A DNA stretch of 64,000 bases, from NCBI GenBank assembly GCA_022827625.1, contig JAJEIE010000016.1, positions 1 through 64,000 of the forward strand, in the 5' to 3' direction. Each line of letters begins with the position of its first letter. The first letter of the stretch is position 1. This document shows, one piece after another, positions 38,746 through 49,289 of this stretch. This stretch comes from Candidatus Poribacteria bacterium (lineage in GTDB: Bacteria > Poribacteria > WGA-4E > WGA-3G). A program made the translations under genes and the position numbers. The notes under the pieces were generated by a model. The model did not search any database and was not told the origin of the DNA. It worked only from the letters and a program-made list of their open reading frames with translations.

Positions 38746-39168
38746 ATGAACTATCAAGAAAGCCGTTGGATACAAAGAGCCGATAGTTTTCGTAGAGCAT
38801 TTTCGCGATTGAAACAAGGGGTGGATTTAGCACGACAACGCCAACTGTCAGACCTGGAAGCACAAGGACTGATACAGGGTTTTGAATATACCCATGAATT
38901 GGCATGGAATACGCTAAAGGATTTCCTTCAAACGCAAGATTTTAAATTGTACGGTTCAAGAGATACAACCCGAGCCGCTTTTAAAGAGGAATTAATTGAA
39001 AATGGAGAAGCATGGATGGAAATGATTCGCCACCGCAATTTAACAATGCATACCTACAACGAGAGCATTGCTGAGGAGGTTGTTTCCGCGCTTCTCAATA
39101 CATATTTCTCTGAATTTGAAACATTGCTAGCGAAAATAGAACATCTCAAACAGGAACAATCGCCATGA
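38746..39168 (+). CDS. HI0074/HepT-like nucleotidyltransferase substrate-binding protein
   Basis: MNYQESRWIQRADSFRRAFSRLKQGVDLA...LIQGFEYTHELAWNTLKDFL...GSRDTTRAAFKEELI. Confidence 0.87.
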   Translation: MNYQESRWIQRADSFRRAFSRLKQGVDLARQRQLSDLEAQGLIQGFEYTHELAWNTLKDFLQTQDFKLYGSRDTTRAAFKEELIENGEAWMEMIRHRNLTMHTYNESIAEEVVSALLNTYFSEFETLLAKIEHLKQEQSP

Positions 39169-39446
39169 AATACGGATTATCAAATCGCACCCTTCAAAAG
39201 ATCCAGAGCGTTTTAAGCCATTATCCCCAAGTTGAAAGAGCTATTTTGTACGGGTCCCGCGCTACAGGAACCTACCGAAATGGTTCTGATATCGACCTTA
39301 CGCTTTATGGTGATGCCTTAACGCATAGCATACTCTCCCGAATCGATACTGAACTCGATGATCTGCTCCTACCCTATACAATTGACTTATCCATTTTTGA
39401 TACTCCCACGTCTAAAGTCGCGGGATTCTTGCTTCTTCATTCGTAG
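39165..39446 (+). pseudogene. MNT/MntA-like nucleotidyltransferase, 5' part; C-terminus replaced by IS sequence
   Basis: ILYGSRATGTYRNGSDIDLTLYG; last codons (after IDLSIFD) lie in IS200/IS605 right end. Confidence 0.82.
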
Positions 39447-40620
39447 CCTCCTACTTGTGGAGGACTTACACAAACTCCACAAGCGTTTTAACTCTCCGTG
39501 TAGCCCACGGCGAGGTTCCTAAGATTTATTGCAGCGTTCTGATCTCTGTCTATTTCGGTGTCGCACCACTCACAGTGATAGATTCGCTCCGATAACGATA
39601 GTTCGTCTTTGACATATCCACAACTGCTACACGTCTTGCTTGAAGCAAAGAATTGTGGGGCTTCTATAATAGGTATCTCAAGCACTTCTGCTTTGGATTT
39701 GAGTTTGGCGAGAAAGCCACCTAAAGCAGAATCAGATAAGGCTTTTGCCAGTTTCCGATTCTTGAGCATATTGGTAACCTTAAGCGTCTCAATACCGATA
39801 GCACTACCACCTTTTACAATCTCTGTGGTTGCTTGGTGGTGTGCATCGTTTCGGATACAAGCAATCTTGTAGTGTATCTTTGCCACTCTCTCTTTTTGCT
39901 TATACCAGTTGTTAGAGAGAAAAACCTTTCGACTTAACTTACGCTGCTCTCTGGCAAGTTTCCGCTCATATCGCTTTAGCGGTCTTGGATTCGGGTATTG
40001 CTTACCATTATCAAGGGTTGCCAGTGAGTTGATGCCCACATCTATGCCAATCACAGGGAGTCCGCGTGTATCACGGGGAGTATGAGGTGTTCCTGTCTCA
40101 ACGGTAATAGATACAAACCAACGTCTTGCTGTTTCCGTCTACTCTTACTGCCTGTTCGTCTGTGGTGTAACTTAACTTATGCCCGCGTTTCTTATACTTC
40201 GGGAAGTTGCTGATTTTATCCTTCCAACGCTTTATGCCATTCGCAAGTCCTTTGATAGCGTATAAACCTACACGTTGGTCTTGCTTACAAACCCAATCGC
40301 CATAAGAGTGCTTCCGTTTATTCCAACGATTGTTGAGATCAATCTCGGAACGAAAGTCGTCTATTTCCAGCCCTGCTTTGAAATCGGATAAGGCGTTGTT
40401 ATAGGCGAACCTCGCATATCCGCATTGACTCTGAAACCAACGCTCCTGAACGCTATTCGGACGCAACGCTATTTTATGTGTGCTGTGTGCCATTTGTGGT
40501 ATCGCATGTCGCGCTTTAACCGCTTATCACAGTCGGTCGGCGAGGAGACTGCACTGGGAAGTGCAGGTGATAAGTCCTCGCCCACGCGATATTATAATTG
40601 TACCACAAATTACACCTTTT
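39403..40620 (-). mobile_element. Decayed IS200/IS605-type element (tnpB only)
   Basis: Terminal GAATCCCGCGACTTTAGACGTGGGAG (minus) typical of IS605 right ends; nested hairpin GGCGAGGA..CTGCACT..AGTGCAG..TCCTCGCC at 40539-40582; no tnpA. Confidence 0.75.
39488..40493 (-). pseudogene. tnpB: RNA-guided endonuclease TnpB (OrfB), disrupted by internal deletion/frameshift
   Basis: N-part 40098-40493 (MAHSTHKIALRPNSVQERWFQSQCGYARFAYNNAL..), C-part 39488-40054 (VIGIDVGINSLATL..SSKTCSSCG..CEWCDTEIDRDQNAAINL) in different frames. Confidence 0.9.
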
Positions 40621-40763
40621 TGTCAAATGTTTTTTTGCTACAAACGCACGAGATACGCGGGTTGGACCCCGGGGAATGCCATAAGGCATTCATACCCGGG
40701 CAAGCCTTTATAGGCTTGATACCGTTGATTCTGATTCACCTAAAGACTTGGGATTGTTAAGTG

Positions 40764-40852
40764 AGTCTCTTCATCAGATTGACAACCCTGTTATGGTTGA
40801 GCAAATTCAATGCATTGGGGTAAACTTTTATGAGAAATACGGAGATGTCTAA
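40764..40852 (+). pseudogene. 3' remnant of the split nucleotidyltransferase gene
   Basis: SLHQIDNPVMVEQIQCIGVNFYEKYGDV* = typical MNT-domain C-terminus. Confidence 0.75.
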
Positions 40853-40968
40853 CTTCAGGACTATTTACAGAAACCCATAAACGCCGCCCTCGCCCTCCGC
40901 AATCCCGCAAACCCCGATTCTGACAAATATCTGCTGACCGCCGATAGCCAATAGCCATTTGAAAATCC

Positions 40969-40997
40969 TTGCTTAAAGAAATCTATTATGCTACAAT
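40969..40997 (+). promoter_or_regulatory. Sigma70-like promoter TTGCTT-N17-TACAAT for glyQS
   Basis: 17-nt spacer, about 50 nt before ATG 41047. Confidence 0.6.
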
Positions 40998-41046
40998 AAA
41001 TGTGCATCAATCAATACCAAATGGAGCGTGCCAAGTAAAAACAGAT

Positions 41047-44000
41047 ATGACACTTCAAGAAATAATTTTAGCGTTAGAGAAATTTTGGGCAGACCAAGGC
41101 TGCATCATCCAACAACCCTGTGATATAGAAGTCGGCGCAGGCACATTTAACCCCGCCACCTTCCTACGATGCCTCGGACCAGAGCCGTGGAAAGTCGCTT
41201 ATGTAGAACCCGTCCGCCGTCCAACCGATGGCAGATACGCCGAAAACCCATTCCGCGTTGGGGCATATTATCAATATCAGGTAATCCTCAAGCCCGCACC
41301 CGAGAACGTACTACCGCTCTACCTTGAGAGCCTTTATAGCCTCGGTATCTCCCCCCGCAAGAACGATATCCGATTCGTCGAAGACGACTGGGAGTCCCCG
41401 ACCCTCGGTGCTTCCGGACTCGGTTGGGAAGTCTGGTGGAACGGTGCGGAAGTCACACAATTCACCTACTTCCAACAGATGGGAAGTATCGATCTCGACC
41501 CGATATGTGCCGAGATTACCTACGGGCTTGAACGCATTGCACTCTACTTACAGGACGTGGACGACTTCTTCGACATCCGCTGGAACGAACACGTTAATTA
41601 CGGCGATGTCCATCGACAAAGCGAAGTCGAATATTCGACTTACAACTTCGAGCATGCCAATGTAGAGATGCTTTTCGACCTGTTCAGCACCTACGAGAAG
41701 GAGACCCACGCCTGCTTAGATGCCGGGTTAGTGCTACCCGCGACCGATCATGTCCTGAAATGCTCCCACACCTTCAATATGCTCGATGCCCGCGGCGTTA
41801 TTAGCGTCACAGAACGGGTAAGCTACATCGAACGCGTGCGACGACTCGCACAACGGATCGCACGCGCATACTGCACGCAGCGTGAAGAGATGGAACATCC
41901 CCTACTCGAAAAATGGAAATCTGTAGGAGGGATTTCCAATCCCAACACATCCTCTGTAGGAGGGATTTCCAATCCCGACCCCACTACACAAAAAACTACC
42001 GATTTCCTCTTCGAAATCGGCACCGAAGAGATACCCGCGAGTTATGTCCCGCCCGTTCTTGAGCAGCTTCGTAAAACCGCAACCGACTCCCTGACGAACC
42101 ACAGAATCCCATTCGGCGAAATTGAAGTCCTCGGTACACCAAGGCGTATCACACTCAGTGTCAAGGACCTAAAGACGCTTCAAGAAAGCCAAGAAACAGA
42201 AGTGGTAGGTCCCCCAAAACGCGTCGCCTACGATGAAAACGGCGAACCGACAAAAGCCGCCATCGGTTTCGCAAAGACGCAAGGCGTGGAACTCTCAGCA
42301 CTCCGCATCGTTGAAACCGAACGTGGAGAATACGTCGCCGCCTCCAAGCACGAAACAGGTGAACCGACACAAGAGGTATTGCAAAGACTCCTACCCGAAT
42401 GGATTGAGGCACTCCGTTTCCCGAAAACCATGCGATGGGAAACACAGTCTGAAGGACAGCAGGCGTTCGCACGTTTCGCACGTCCTATCCGATGGCTCAT
42501 CGCACTACTCGGAGACGAAGTCGTCAATTGCGCCTATGGCGGTCTGGACGCAGGACGCGTCACCTATGGACACAGAACCTTGCATCCTGAACCGATAAAC
42601 TTGGCATCTGCAAACTTAGACACTTATAGCGAGAAACTCCGTGCTGCCGGAGTGATCGTCTGTCCGAATGAGCGACGCGAAACAATCAAAAAACAGGTAA
42701 CAACCATTTTAAAAACAGAGGGTTGCCTACCAAAACTCGACGATGCACTCCTCGACACAGTAAACTATCTCGTAGAGAACCCACAACCCATCGTCGGCAA
42801 CTTCAGTGAGTCGCATCTGGAAATACCGTCTGAGGTGCTAATTACCGCTATGAAGACGCATCAACGCTATTTCCCAATGTGGAAAGACGACACCGCACTC
42901 GCCGCAAAATTTATCACCATTTCTAACGGGACAGATGGCAACATTGACGGCGTTCGACACGGAAACGAACGCGTGCTTCACGCCAGACTCAACGATGCCG
43001 AGTTCTTCTACAGAGAAGATCAGAAGACCAGTCTTGCCGATAAGGTCGAACGTTTAGGCGCAGTTGTTTTTCACGCCAAACTCGGTTCACTCCTGGAGAA
43101 AGCAGAACGGCTTAAAGCACTCGCTGCCTTTTTGGCGCAGCTTGCAAGCCAAAAACTTGCTATAGAAAAACCCAGTACACAGCTGCAGCTTGGAGAAACG
43201 ACCGTCCGCCATATAGAACGCGCCGCTTGGCTCTCTAAGGCAGATTTGACGACCCAAATGGTCATCGAATTCCCATCCCTGCAAGGCATCACAGGAAAAT
43301 ATTACGCCCAAAACTCTCGTGAAGCTGCGCCCGTCGCCACCGCTATCGCAGAACACTATCAGCCCCTTGGGGCAGACACGCCACTACCGGAAACCGAAGC
43401 CGGTGCAATCGTCGCTATTGCCGATAAAATTGACACTATCGTCGGATATTTCGGGATAGAAGAACGACCCACAGGTTCACAAGACCCGTACTCGTTAAGG
43501 CGACACGCCCTCGGCACCATCCGGATCCTCCAAGACAGGAAACTTACCCTTTCCTTAGATACCGTCGTCCAAAAGGCACTCGATCTGTATAACGTAGCGT
43601 TAGCCGATGACACACAGATAAGTGTCCTTAACTTCATTAAAGAACGCCTCCGCGTCATATTGCAACAAACACAGCAATACGCCCCCGATCTCGCCGATGC
43701 CGTCTTGGCAGTGGGTGATGTTGATATCGTCGATATTCTCAATCGCGCCAGCGCACTTGCCGAATTTCGCTTGACACCAAATTTTGAGGAAGTATATAAT
43801 GCACTCAATCGAGTGCTGAGGATTTTACCGGAGGATGCCGCCGAAACCGTAGATACTACCCTATTGCACAACAATGCCGAGAAGCAATTGTTCAACTGCA
43901 TCACTGCGGCAGAACCTAACTTCAAGCAAAGTATCACGGAACGCAACTACGCCAAACTCCTGACGCAACTCGCCGTTTTACAACCAGCAATCGACACATT

Positions 44001-44130
44001 CTTTGATGAAGTACTGGTCATGGCGAAAGAACCAGCACTGCGGGCAAACCGATTGGCGTTGTTGAACCGAATCGGACGAAACATTTATGCTATCGCAGAT
44101 CTCACAAAACTCGTCATCGCTGGGAACTAA
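41047..44130 (+). CDS. glyQS: Glycyl-tRNA synthetase, fused alpha and beta subunits
   Basis: Alpha: [47 protein letters not shown]; beta: [23 protein letters not shown]. Confidence 0.95.
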   Translation: MTLQEIILALEKFWADQGCIIQQPCDIEVGAGTFNPATFLRCLGPEPWKVAYVEPVRRPTDGRYAENPFRVGAYYQYQVILKPAPENVLPLYLESLYSLGISPRKNDIRFVEDDWESPTLGASGLGWEVWWNGAEVTQFTYFQQMGSIDLDPICAEITYGLERIALYLQDVDDFFDIRWNEHVNYGDVHRQSEVEYSTYNFEHANVEMLFDLFSTYEKETHACLDAGLVLPATDHVLKCSHTFNMLDARGVISVTERVSYIERVRRLAQRIARAYCTQREEMEHPLLEKWKSVGGISNPNTSSVGGISNPDPTTQKTTDFLFEIGTEEIPASYVPPVLEQLRKTATDSLTNHRIPFGEIEVLGTPRRITLSVKDLKTLQESQETEVVGPPKRVAYDENGEPTKAAIGFAKTQGVELSALRIVETERGEYVAASKHETGEPTQEVLQRLLPEWIEALRFPKTMRWETQSEGQQAFARFARPIRWLIALLGDEVVNCAYGGLDAGRVTYGHRTLHPEPINLASANLDTYSEKLRAAGVIVCPNERRETIKKQVTTILKTEGCLPKLDDALLDTVNYLVENPQPIVGNFSESHLEIPSEVLITAMKTHQRYFPMWKDDTALAAKFITISNGTDGNIDGVRHGNERVLHARLNDAEFFYREDQKTSLADKVERLGAVVFHAKLGSLLEKAERLKALAAFLAQLASQKLAIEKPSTQLQLGETTVRHIERAAWLSKADLTTQMVIEFPSLQGITGKYYAQNSREAAPVATAIAEHYQPLGADTPLPETEAGAIVAIADKIDTIVGYFGIEERPTGSQDPYSLRRHALGTIRILQDRKLTLSLDTVVQKALDLYNVALADDTQISVLNFIKERLRVILQQTQQYAPDLADAVLAVGDVDIVDILNRASALAEFRLTPNFEEVYNALNRVLRILPEDAAETVDTTLLHNNAEKQLFNCITAAEPNFKQSITERNYAKLLTQLAVLQPAIDTFFDEVLVMAKEPALRANRLALLNRIGRNIYAIADLTKLVIAGN
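41920..41985 (+). repeat. Two 33-nt in-frame copies of the REP-like repeat within glyQS
   Basis: TCTGTAGGAGGGATTTCCAATCCC(A/G)AC..., translated [22 protein letters not shown]. Confidence 0.92.
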
Positions 44131-44165
44131 AAAATAGCTGATAACCATGAAACGAGAGGAAAAAC

Positions 44166-47100
44166 ATGAAACGACGCTTTGAACATCTACCGTGGCAGAC
44201 ACGCCTCATTCTCTTATGTATCGCTGCGACTGCCTTTCTGATAGGATGCGGTGAGAAGGAAAATAGAGACATTATCGAAGCGCGAGCCGCCATTGTTCGC
44301 GGGGATTACACCGCCGCACAAGCCGCCGTTGAAAGGACAGATGCCGGAAACCAAGAAGCGACACACTTACGCGCCTTCTTGCAAAATCGGACACACGCCG
44401 ACACAAACAGGTGGCAGCAAGCCATCACAGCATCAAACGCGTATCTGGAAACATTGACCGCCGACATCCGCGCGATCTCATTACAGGAAGATCCTGACTC
44501 CGACGAACTCGATCGACAAGAAAGACTCACCCGATCACAAAACGCTATCTCTGGACTTTTTGCCCTGTCACTCGCTGAGGCGGTCAAACAACGCGCAGAA
44601 CTGTTAGCCGAACTTATCGTCCCCGCAGACACCGGGGTCGTCATAGCACTGTTAGCCGCGGAAAAGTGTTATCAACCTAATGCCCGTGCAGCTGCCAGAC
44701 AACTGATCACCAAACTTGGAGATGGAGAACGCGCTGCTGAATTACTTCAACAAGCAACACACCATTCAGACACAGCCATACAAAAAGAAGCAATCCGCCA
44801 TCTCGGTGCTATGCGTAAACCTGACTTTATACCGGTCTTTGAAGACGCTCTTGCCAAAACCGATAGTTCACCAGAGGTCGCGTATAGAGCGATCGTCGCT
44901 CTTGAACAACTGAAAAGGGTACTCCCCGATAGTATAGCTATTGCGACCGGACTACAACTCGCACTGAAGAATAACAGCGCCCAAGTTCGGATGCACGCCG
45001 CAAAACTCATCGGCACCATCCAAGCCCAAACCGCTGTGCCTGACCTTATCAGGCTTCTCGCAGATCCGAATACTTATGTCAAAGATACAGCCATAGATGC
45101 CCTTAACCGTATAGGCGAACCCGCGATTGCGCCACTCATCGAGGTCCTCAATACAAAAGCACACAACCTCATCCCCGATGAAGACATCGGTTTCACCAGA
45201 GAATACCAATACATCGCCAGTGCTTACATCGACGCCTTATGGATGAAAAAATACCGAATCGGCACACAATCCGCTGCAATCAAAGCACTCGGACTGCTGC
45301 AAACAGAAGCCTGCGTCCAGCCACTCATCAATGAGTTAGCGAATGAAGAATTAAAAGCAGACGCCTTAGCAGCACTCGTCGCAATGCGCAATGTTGCTGT
45401 CCCCCTCCTGATTGATGCCCTCAAAAATGCCTCCGATGAAATTCGCGTACAGGTCGCAGACGCGCTCGGACAAATCGGGGACCGGCGCGCAATAGTCCCG
45501 CTTATTGAAACACTGAATACAGACCCACATAAAGAAGTGAAAGCATTCGCAGCAATAGGACTCGGCAATATGTATGCGCGCGGGGAAAATAACACCGCAG
45601 TCACCGCACTCACCAACGCACTCTCCTACGACGATACCACTGCCACTAACGCAGCAGAGGCACTCGGAAAAATTAGCGTCGTTACAGAAGACACCGTTCA
45701 AAAACTGATTATCATTGCGCTCGATAAACAGATGCGTGAAACCTTGCGTTCCGCAGCACTTACCGCACTTTGGCGACTCAAACCGGAAAAAGCAGTTCAG
45801 TCAATGCTCCTTATCACGTTCAGCGATGAAACCAGTCCTGTCCTCCGTGCCAGTGCCGTCAAAGTTTTGAGTCGTATAAAAGCACCCGAAACCGTGCCTG
45901 TCTTGATATGGATGCTCTCTACACGATTCGATGAAATTTCCGATTTCCAGAGGCACATGAAACGCGAGTATAAAACGCTTGACGCACTCCGAACCCAAGT
46001 CGATACTTTCCAGATCCAGTGGACCGCCGACTACCCACAAACGAACTACCGTACATGGGGTGAACTTAAACCGATTCCCAGCCTGGTGCGTAGTGAAGTC
46101 GCCCGTGCACTCGGTGTTATCAAAGGAGAAACCGTCATAGAACCCTTAGTTCGCGCACTTGAAGACGACGGACGCGCCACGGTGCGACAGAGCGCAGCAT
46201 GGGCACTCGGGGAAGTCAAAGGTGACCCGACAATAGAACCGCTTGTTACCGCACTCAAAAAGGACAAGCAGGGCGTCGTCCGGCAAGAAGCAGCCATCGC
46301 ACTTGGAAAAATCAAAGGACAAAAAGTTGTCGATCCGCTTGTCGATGCGCTGAAAAATGATAAGTATGAAACGACACGCTTTCAAGCCGCAAAGGCACTC
46401 CGAGAAATCCAAGCCGGGGATAAAGGACTCGTTGATGTCGTCAAAAAGGGGTTAGGAAATTTTGATGACGGATATGAAGTCCAATCTGTACAAGACGAAG
46501 TCATCGGCGCATTAATCAAAGACGGAAACCTGGCGACTTCCGAATTCGCAGTCGAGGCATTAAGGTCTGCCGATGATGAGTGGACGCGATGGGCACTTGT
46601 ACATGTTATCGGCACACTGAGTAAAAAACCCGCACTTGATGCAATGGTCGCAGAACTGAATCATCCCAGCTTCGTTGTCCGTAAACGGGCGACAGAAACG
46701 CTCGGCGGTTTCAAAGAACGGAGTGTCGTCGATTCATTAATCGCTGTTCTCGAAAACACCGGTGAGATGAAATCCATACGCGCAGGTGCCGCCAATGCGC
46801 TCGCTGGACTCAAAGACGAACGCGCCGCAACAGCACTCCTGAACGCACTCACCGATGAAAATGCTGAAATCCGATTACGAGCCGTCACAGGTTTAGGCAA
46901 CCTTAAGGATGCAAAAGCCGTCGCGAAACTCATCGAAATTCTTGAGAATCCGTTAGAACCGGATGACATCCGTGCCGCCGCTGCAACAGCACTCGGTAAC
47001 ATCGCCGATAAAACAGCCGAACCCGTTCTGATTCGCGCCTTAGACATCCGCATCGGAAATATCTCGAAAAACGCGATGATTGCGCTCGGTAAACTCGAAA

Positions 47101-48014
47101 GCGAAGCAGCTATCCCGAAACTTATCGCTATCCTTGAGGATAAACGGATCCCACTCGATGCCAGTACAAATGCATTAGCGAACGCTTCTGCCCGGACGAA
47201 AGCAGCAATAGCCCTCGGCGAAATTGGCGGACCCCGCGCCGCTGAAGCCCTCGGCAAACGCCTCATTGACGATACCGAATATATCGTCGCACTTGAGGAC
47301 GCAGCAAACAGGAAAGCTATCGGTGCAGATGACCTAAAACGCAACTGGAGCTGGGAAGTTTTTGTCAACGCTGCCAAAAAACTCGACTTACCGGAATTCG
47401 TTGCCACTAAAATGGCTGCGCGTACAGCGGACACATGGGAAAATCATCAGGTCAGGAACGCCGCAATGGTTGCCTTGGGTAAGTCTGGTACTTTTACGGA
47501 TACTTCCAAGTTTAAAGAACGCTTAGCCGATCCGGTTGTCGATATCCGAAAAGCCGCAGCACTCGCCATTGGTCAAGCTGGAATCCGGGAACTCATGCCA
47601 GACCTCATCCAAATAATGACAGGTGAAACCGAAGTCAACAAGGATGTCCGGCGCGCTGCCACACAAGGACTCGGTGAAATCGCAGATGAAACAACAGTCG
47701 ACATCCTTATCCAAGTCCTGAACAACGATGACAACCACGTCGAAATTCGACGCGATGCCTCAAGGGCATTGGGCAAAATCGGAACCGACAAAGCGGTAGA
47801 TGCCTTGGTGGAAAAACTCAGAGCACTCCATGAAGCCCAAATTACAAGAGGCCTCCGTCTGGATGCCATCAAGGCACTCGCAGACGCTAAGAACGCGAAG
47901 GCAGCCCCGCTCTTAGAATTGATCCTCCAAGATCAAGACGCAGAAATCCACTTCCAAGCGGCAGTCGCACTCTTTGAAATTACAGGTGAAGGCTACGGCT
48001 ATAACCGCATATAA
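44166..48014 (+). CDS. HEAT-repeat lipoprotein (1282 aa)
   Basis: Lipobox FLIGCG; many 'AVxxLIxALxxxxxxVRxxAAxALGxIG' repeats. Confidence 0.92.
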   Translation: MKRRFEHLPWQTRLILLCIAATAFLIGCGEKENRDIIEARAAIVRGDYTAAQAAVERTDAGNQEATHLRAFLQNRTHADTNRWQQAITASNAYLETLTADIRAISLQEDPDSDELDRQERLTRSQNAISGLFALSLAEAVKQRAELLAELIVPADTGVVIALLAAEKCYQPNARAAARQLITKLGDGERAAELLQQATHHSDTAIQKEAIRHLGAMRKPDFIPVFEDALAKTDSSPEVAYRAIVALEQLKRVLPDSIAIATGLQLALKNNSAQVRMHAAKLIGTIQAQTAVPDLIRLLADPNTYVKDTAIDALNRIGEPAIAPLIEVLNTKAHNLIPDEDIGFTREYQYIASAYIDALWMKKYRIGTQSAAIKALGLLQTEACVQPLINELANEELKADALAALVAMRNVAVPLLIDALKNASDEIRVQVADALGQIGDRRAIVPLIETLNTDPHKEVKAFAAIGLGNMYARGENNTAVTALTNALSYDDTTATNAAEALGKISVVTEDTVQKLIIIALDKQMRETLRSAALTALWRLKPEKAVQSMLLITFSDETSPVLRASAVKVLSRIKAPETVPVLIWMLSTRFDEISDFQRHMKREYKTLDALRTQVDTFQIQWTADYPQTNYRTWGELKPIPSLVRSEVARALGVIKGETVIEPLVRALEDDGRATVRQSAAWALGEVKGDPTIEPLVTALKKDKQGVVRQEAAIALGKIKGQKVVDPLVDALKNDKYETTRFQAAKALREIQAGDKGLVDVVKKGLGNFDDGYEVQSVQDEVIGALIKDGNLATSEFAVEALRSADDEWTRWALVHVIGTLSKKPALDAMVAELNHPSFVVRKRATETLGGFKERSVVDSLIAVLENTGEMKSIRAGAANALAGLKDERAATALLNALTDENAEIRLRAVTGLGNLKDAKAVAKLIEILENPLEPDDIRAAAATALGNIADKTAEPVLIRALDIRIGNISKNAMIALGKLESEAAIPKLIAILEDKRIPLDASTNALANASARTKAAIALGEIGGPRAAEALGKRLIDDTEYIVALEDAANRKAIGADDLKRNWSWEVFVNAAKKLDLPEFVATKMAARTADTWENHQVRNAAMVALGKSGTFTDTSKFKERLADPVVDIRKAAALAIGQAGIRELMPDLIQIMTGETEVNKDVRRAATQGLGEIADETTVDILIQVLNNDDNHVEIRRDASRALGKIGTDKAVDALVEKLRALHEAQITRGLRLDAIKALADAKNAKAAPLLELILQDQDAEIHFQAAVALFEITGEGYGYNRI

Positions 48015-48024
48015 GGAGAATTTT

Positions 48025-48348
48025 ATGGCTTTTTTTGAACTACGGCAATATAGAACGCAACCCGGTCAACGCGAGAATTGGGTGAAATATATGGAAGAAA
48101 CCGTCTTACCATTTCAAATTTCTAAAGGAATGGTTGTGATTGGCAGTTTCATCGGCGAAGAAGAGGACGATCTTTACGTCTGGATTCGGCGATTCGAGAG
48201 TGAAGAACAGCGCGAACAACTCTACGCAGCCGTCTATGAGGATGACAGGTGGGTAAATGAAATCTCACCCCGCGTCGGTGAACTCATCGATAGAGAACAG
48301 ATCCTTGTCACACGGCTCGAACCCACTTCTCGCTCAGCACATCAATAA
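48025..48348 (+). CDS. NIPSNAP family protein
   Basis: FFELRQYRTQPGQRENWVKYMEETVLPFQISKGMVVIGSFIGEEEDDLYVWIRRFES. Confidence 0.87.
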   Translation: MAFFELRQYRTQPGQRENWVKYMEETVLPFQISKGMVVIGSFIGEEEDDLYVWIRRFESEEQREQLYAAVYEDDRWVNEISPRVGELIDREQILVTRLEPTSRSAHQ

Positions 48349-48379
48349 GAAACTTCGCATCCAAAACGGAGGTGGTTTG

Positions 48380-49126
48380 ATGGGACCTGAAGAAAAATAT
48401 CTGTTCGACCTTTGGGGCTATATCAACATCGAAAATGTCTTGGGAACAGACGAACTCGCTGAACTGAATGCCCTTATCGACGCACAAGCGTACCCCGATC
48501 CCGTTGACGACGATGTTCATTCACAGAGATTCGGGGGATTCTTGAGTTGGGAGAACGACGCATTCCGAAAACTCCTCAGTCACCCGCGCATCATGCCGTT
48601 CTTGGCAGAGATCGTCGGTCCAAAATTCCGGCTCGATCACGTCTACGGTATCCTGATGATAGAGGGAAATCCAGGCGGAAGGCTTCACGGCGGCGGAACG
48701 CCCTATGACCCAGCCCAGTACTACGTCTTCCGAAACGACCGGATGTATAACGGTTTAACCGTTGTCTCATGGGCATTGACCGATATGCTGCCAGGACACG
48801 GCGGTTTCTGCTGTATCCCCGGCAGCCACAAGAGCAACTATCGGTGTCCTGACCATTTCCGACCCGTCGAGGAGAATCAAATCTGTATGGCACCCGTGCA
48901 TCAGAAGGCAGGAGATGTCGTCATCTTCACGGAGGCACTGACGCACGGTACCCTTCCCTGGACTGCTTCGCACGAAAGACGCTCGATTCTGTTTAAGTAC
49001 TCACCCGGGCACGCCTCATGGGGACAAGGCAGATACGACGATGAACTCCGCAATCTCATGGCAGACGAGGACCAGAAACTGATGCTCGAACCGCCTTACG
49101 TCGCAAACCGAAAACCGGTTGTCTAA
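48380..49126 (+). CDS. Phytanoyl-CoA dioxygenase family protein
   Basis: GRLHGGGTPYDPAQYYVFRNDRMYNGLTVVSWALTDMLPGHGGFCCIPGSHKSN. Confidence 0.9.
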   Translation: MGPEEKYLFDLWGYINIENVLGTDELAELNALIDAQAYPDPVDDDVHSQRFGGFLSWENDAFRKLLSHPRIMPFLAEIVGPKFRLDHVYGILMIEGNPGGRLHGGGTPYDPAQYYVFRNDRMYNGLTVVSWALTDMLPGHGGFCCIPGSHKSNYRCPDHFRPVEENQICMAPVHQKAGDVVIFTEALTHGTLPWTASHERRSILFKYSPGHASWGQGRYDDELRNLMADEDQKLMLEPPYVANRKPVV

Positions 49127-49169
49127 ATGGTGGTTTGTCAGGTTGGACGGAGACCATGCTATGCCTATT

Positions 49170-49199
49170 CGCTGGCAAGATTTCTCAATCTCGCCAGCG
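49170..49199. repeat. REP-like palindrome CGCTGGCAAGATTTCTCAATCTCGCCAGCG
   Basis: Inverted repeat with related ATTTCTCAAT core. Confidence 0.7.
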
Positions 49200-49289
49200 T
49201 CGGCGACAATCTATAAATCATGCGCAAGATACCAGCAAAAGACCTTGATTTCATTTTCACCCATTTACTATTCAACAAAAGAGTTGATT

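Noticed and set aside
41920-41985. CRISPR-like direct repeat pair
   Set aside because: Only two units with no spacer variation and in frame within glyQS; treated as REP insertion. No CRISPR array seen anywhere.
43359-43946. 195-aa minus-strand ORF inside glyQS
   Set aside because: Ser-rich shadow ORF opposite an essential, clearly recognised gene.
46661-47434. 257-aa minus-strand ORF (MSAVRAAILVATNSGKSS...)
   Set aside because: Antisense shadow of the HEAT-repeat gene; composition reflects the complement of Ala/Leu-rich repeats.
44166-48014. Internal repeats of the HEAT protein considered as DNA repeats
   Set aside because: They are degenerate protein-level HEAT repeats, not nucleotide repeats.
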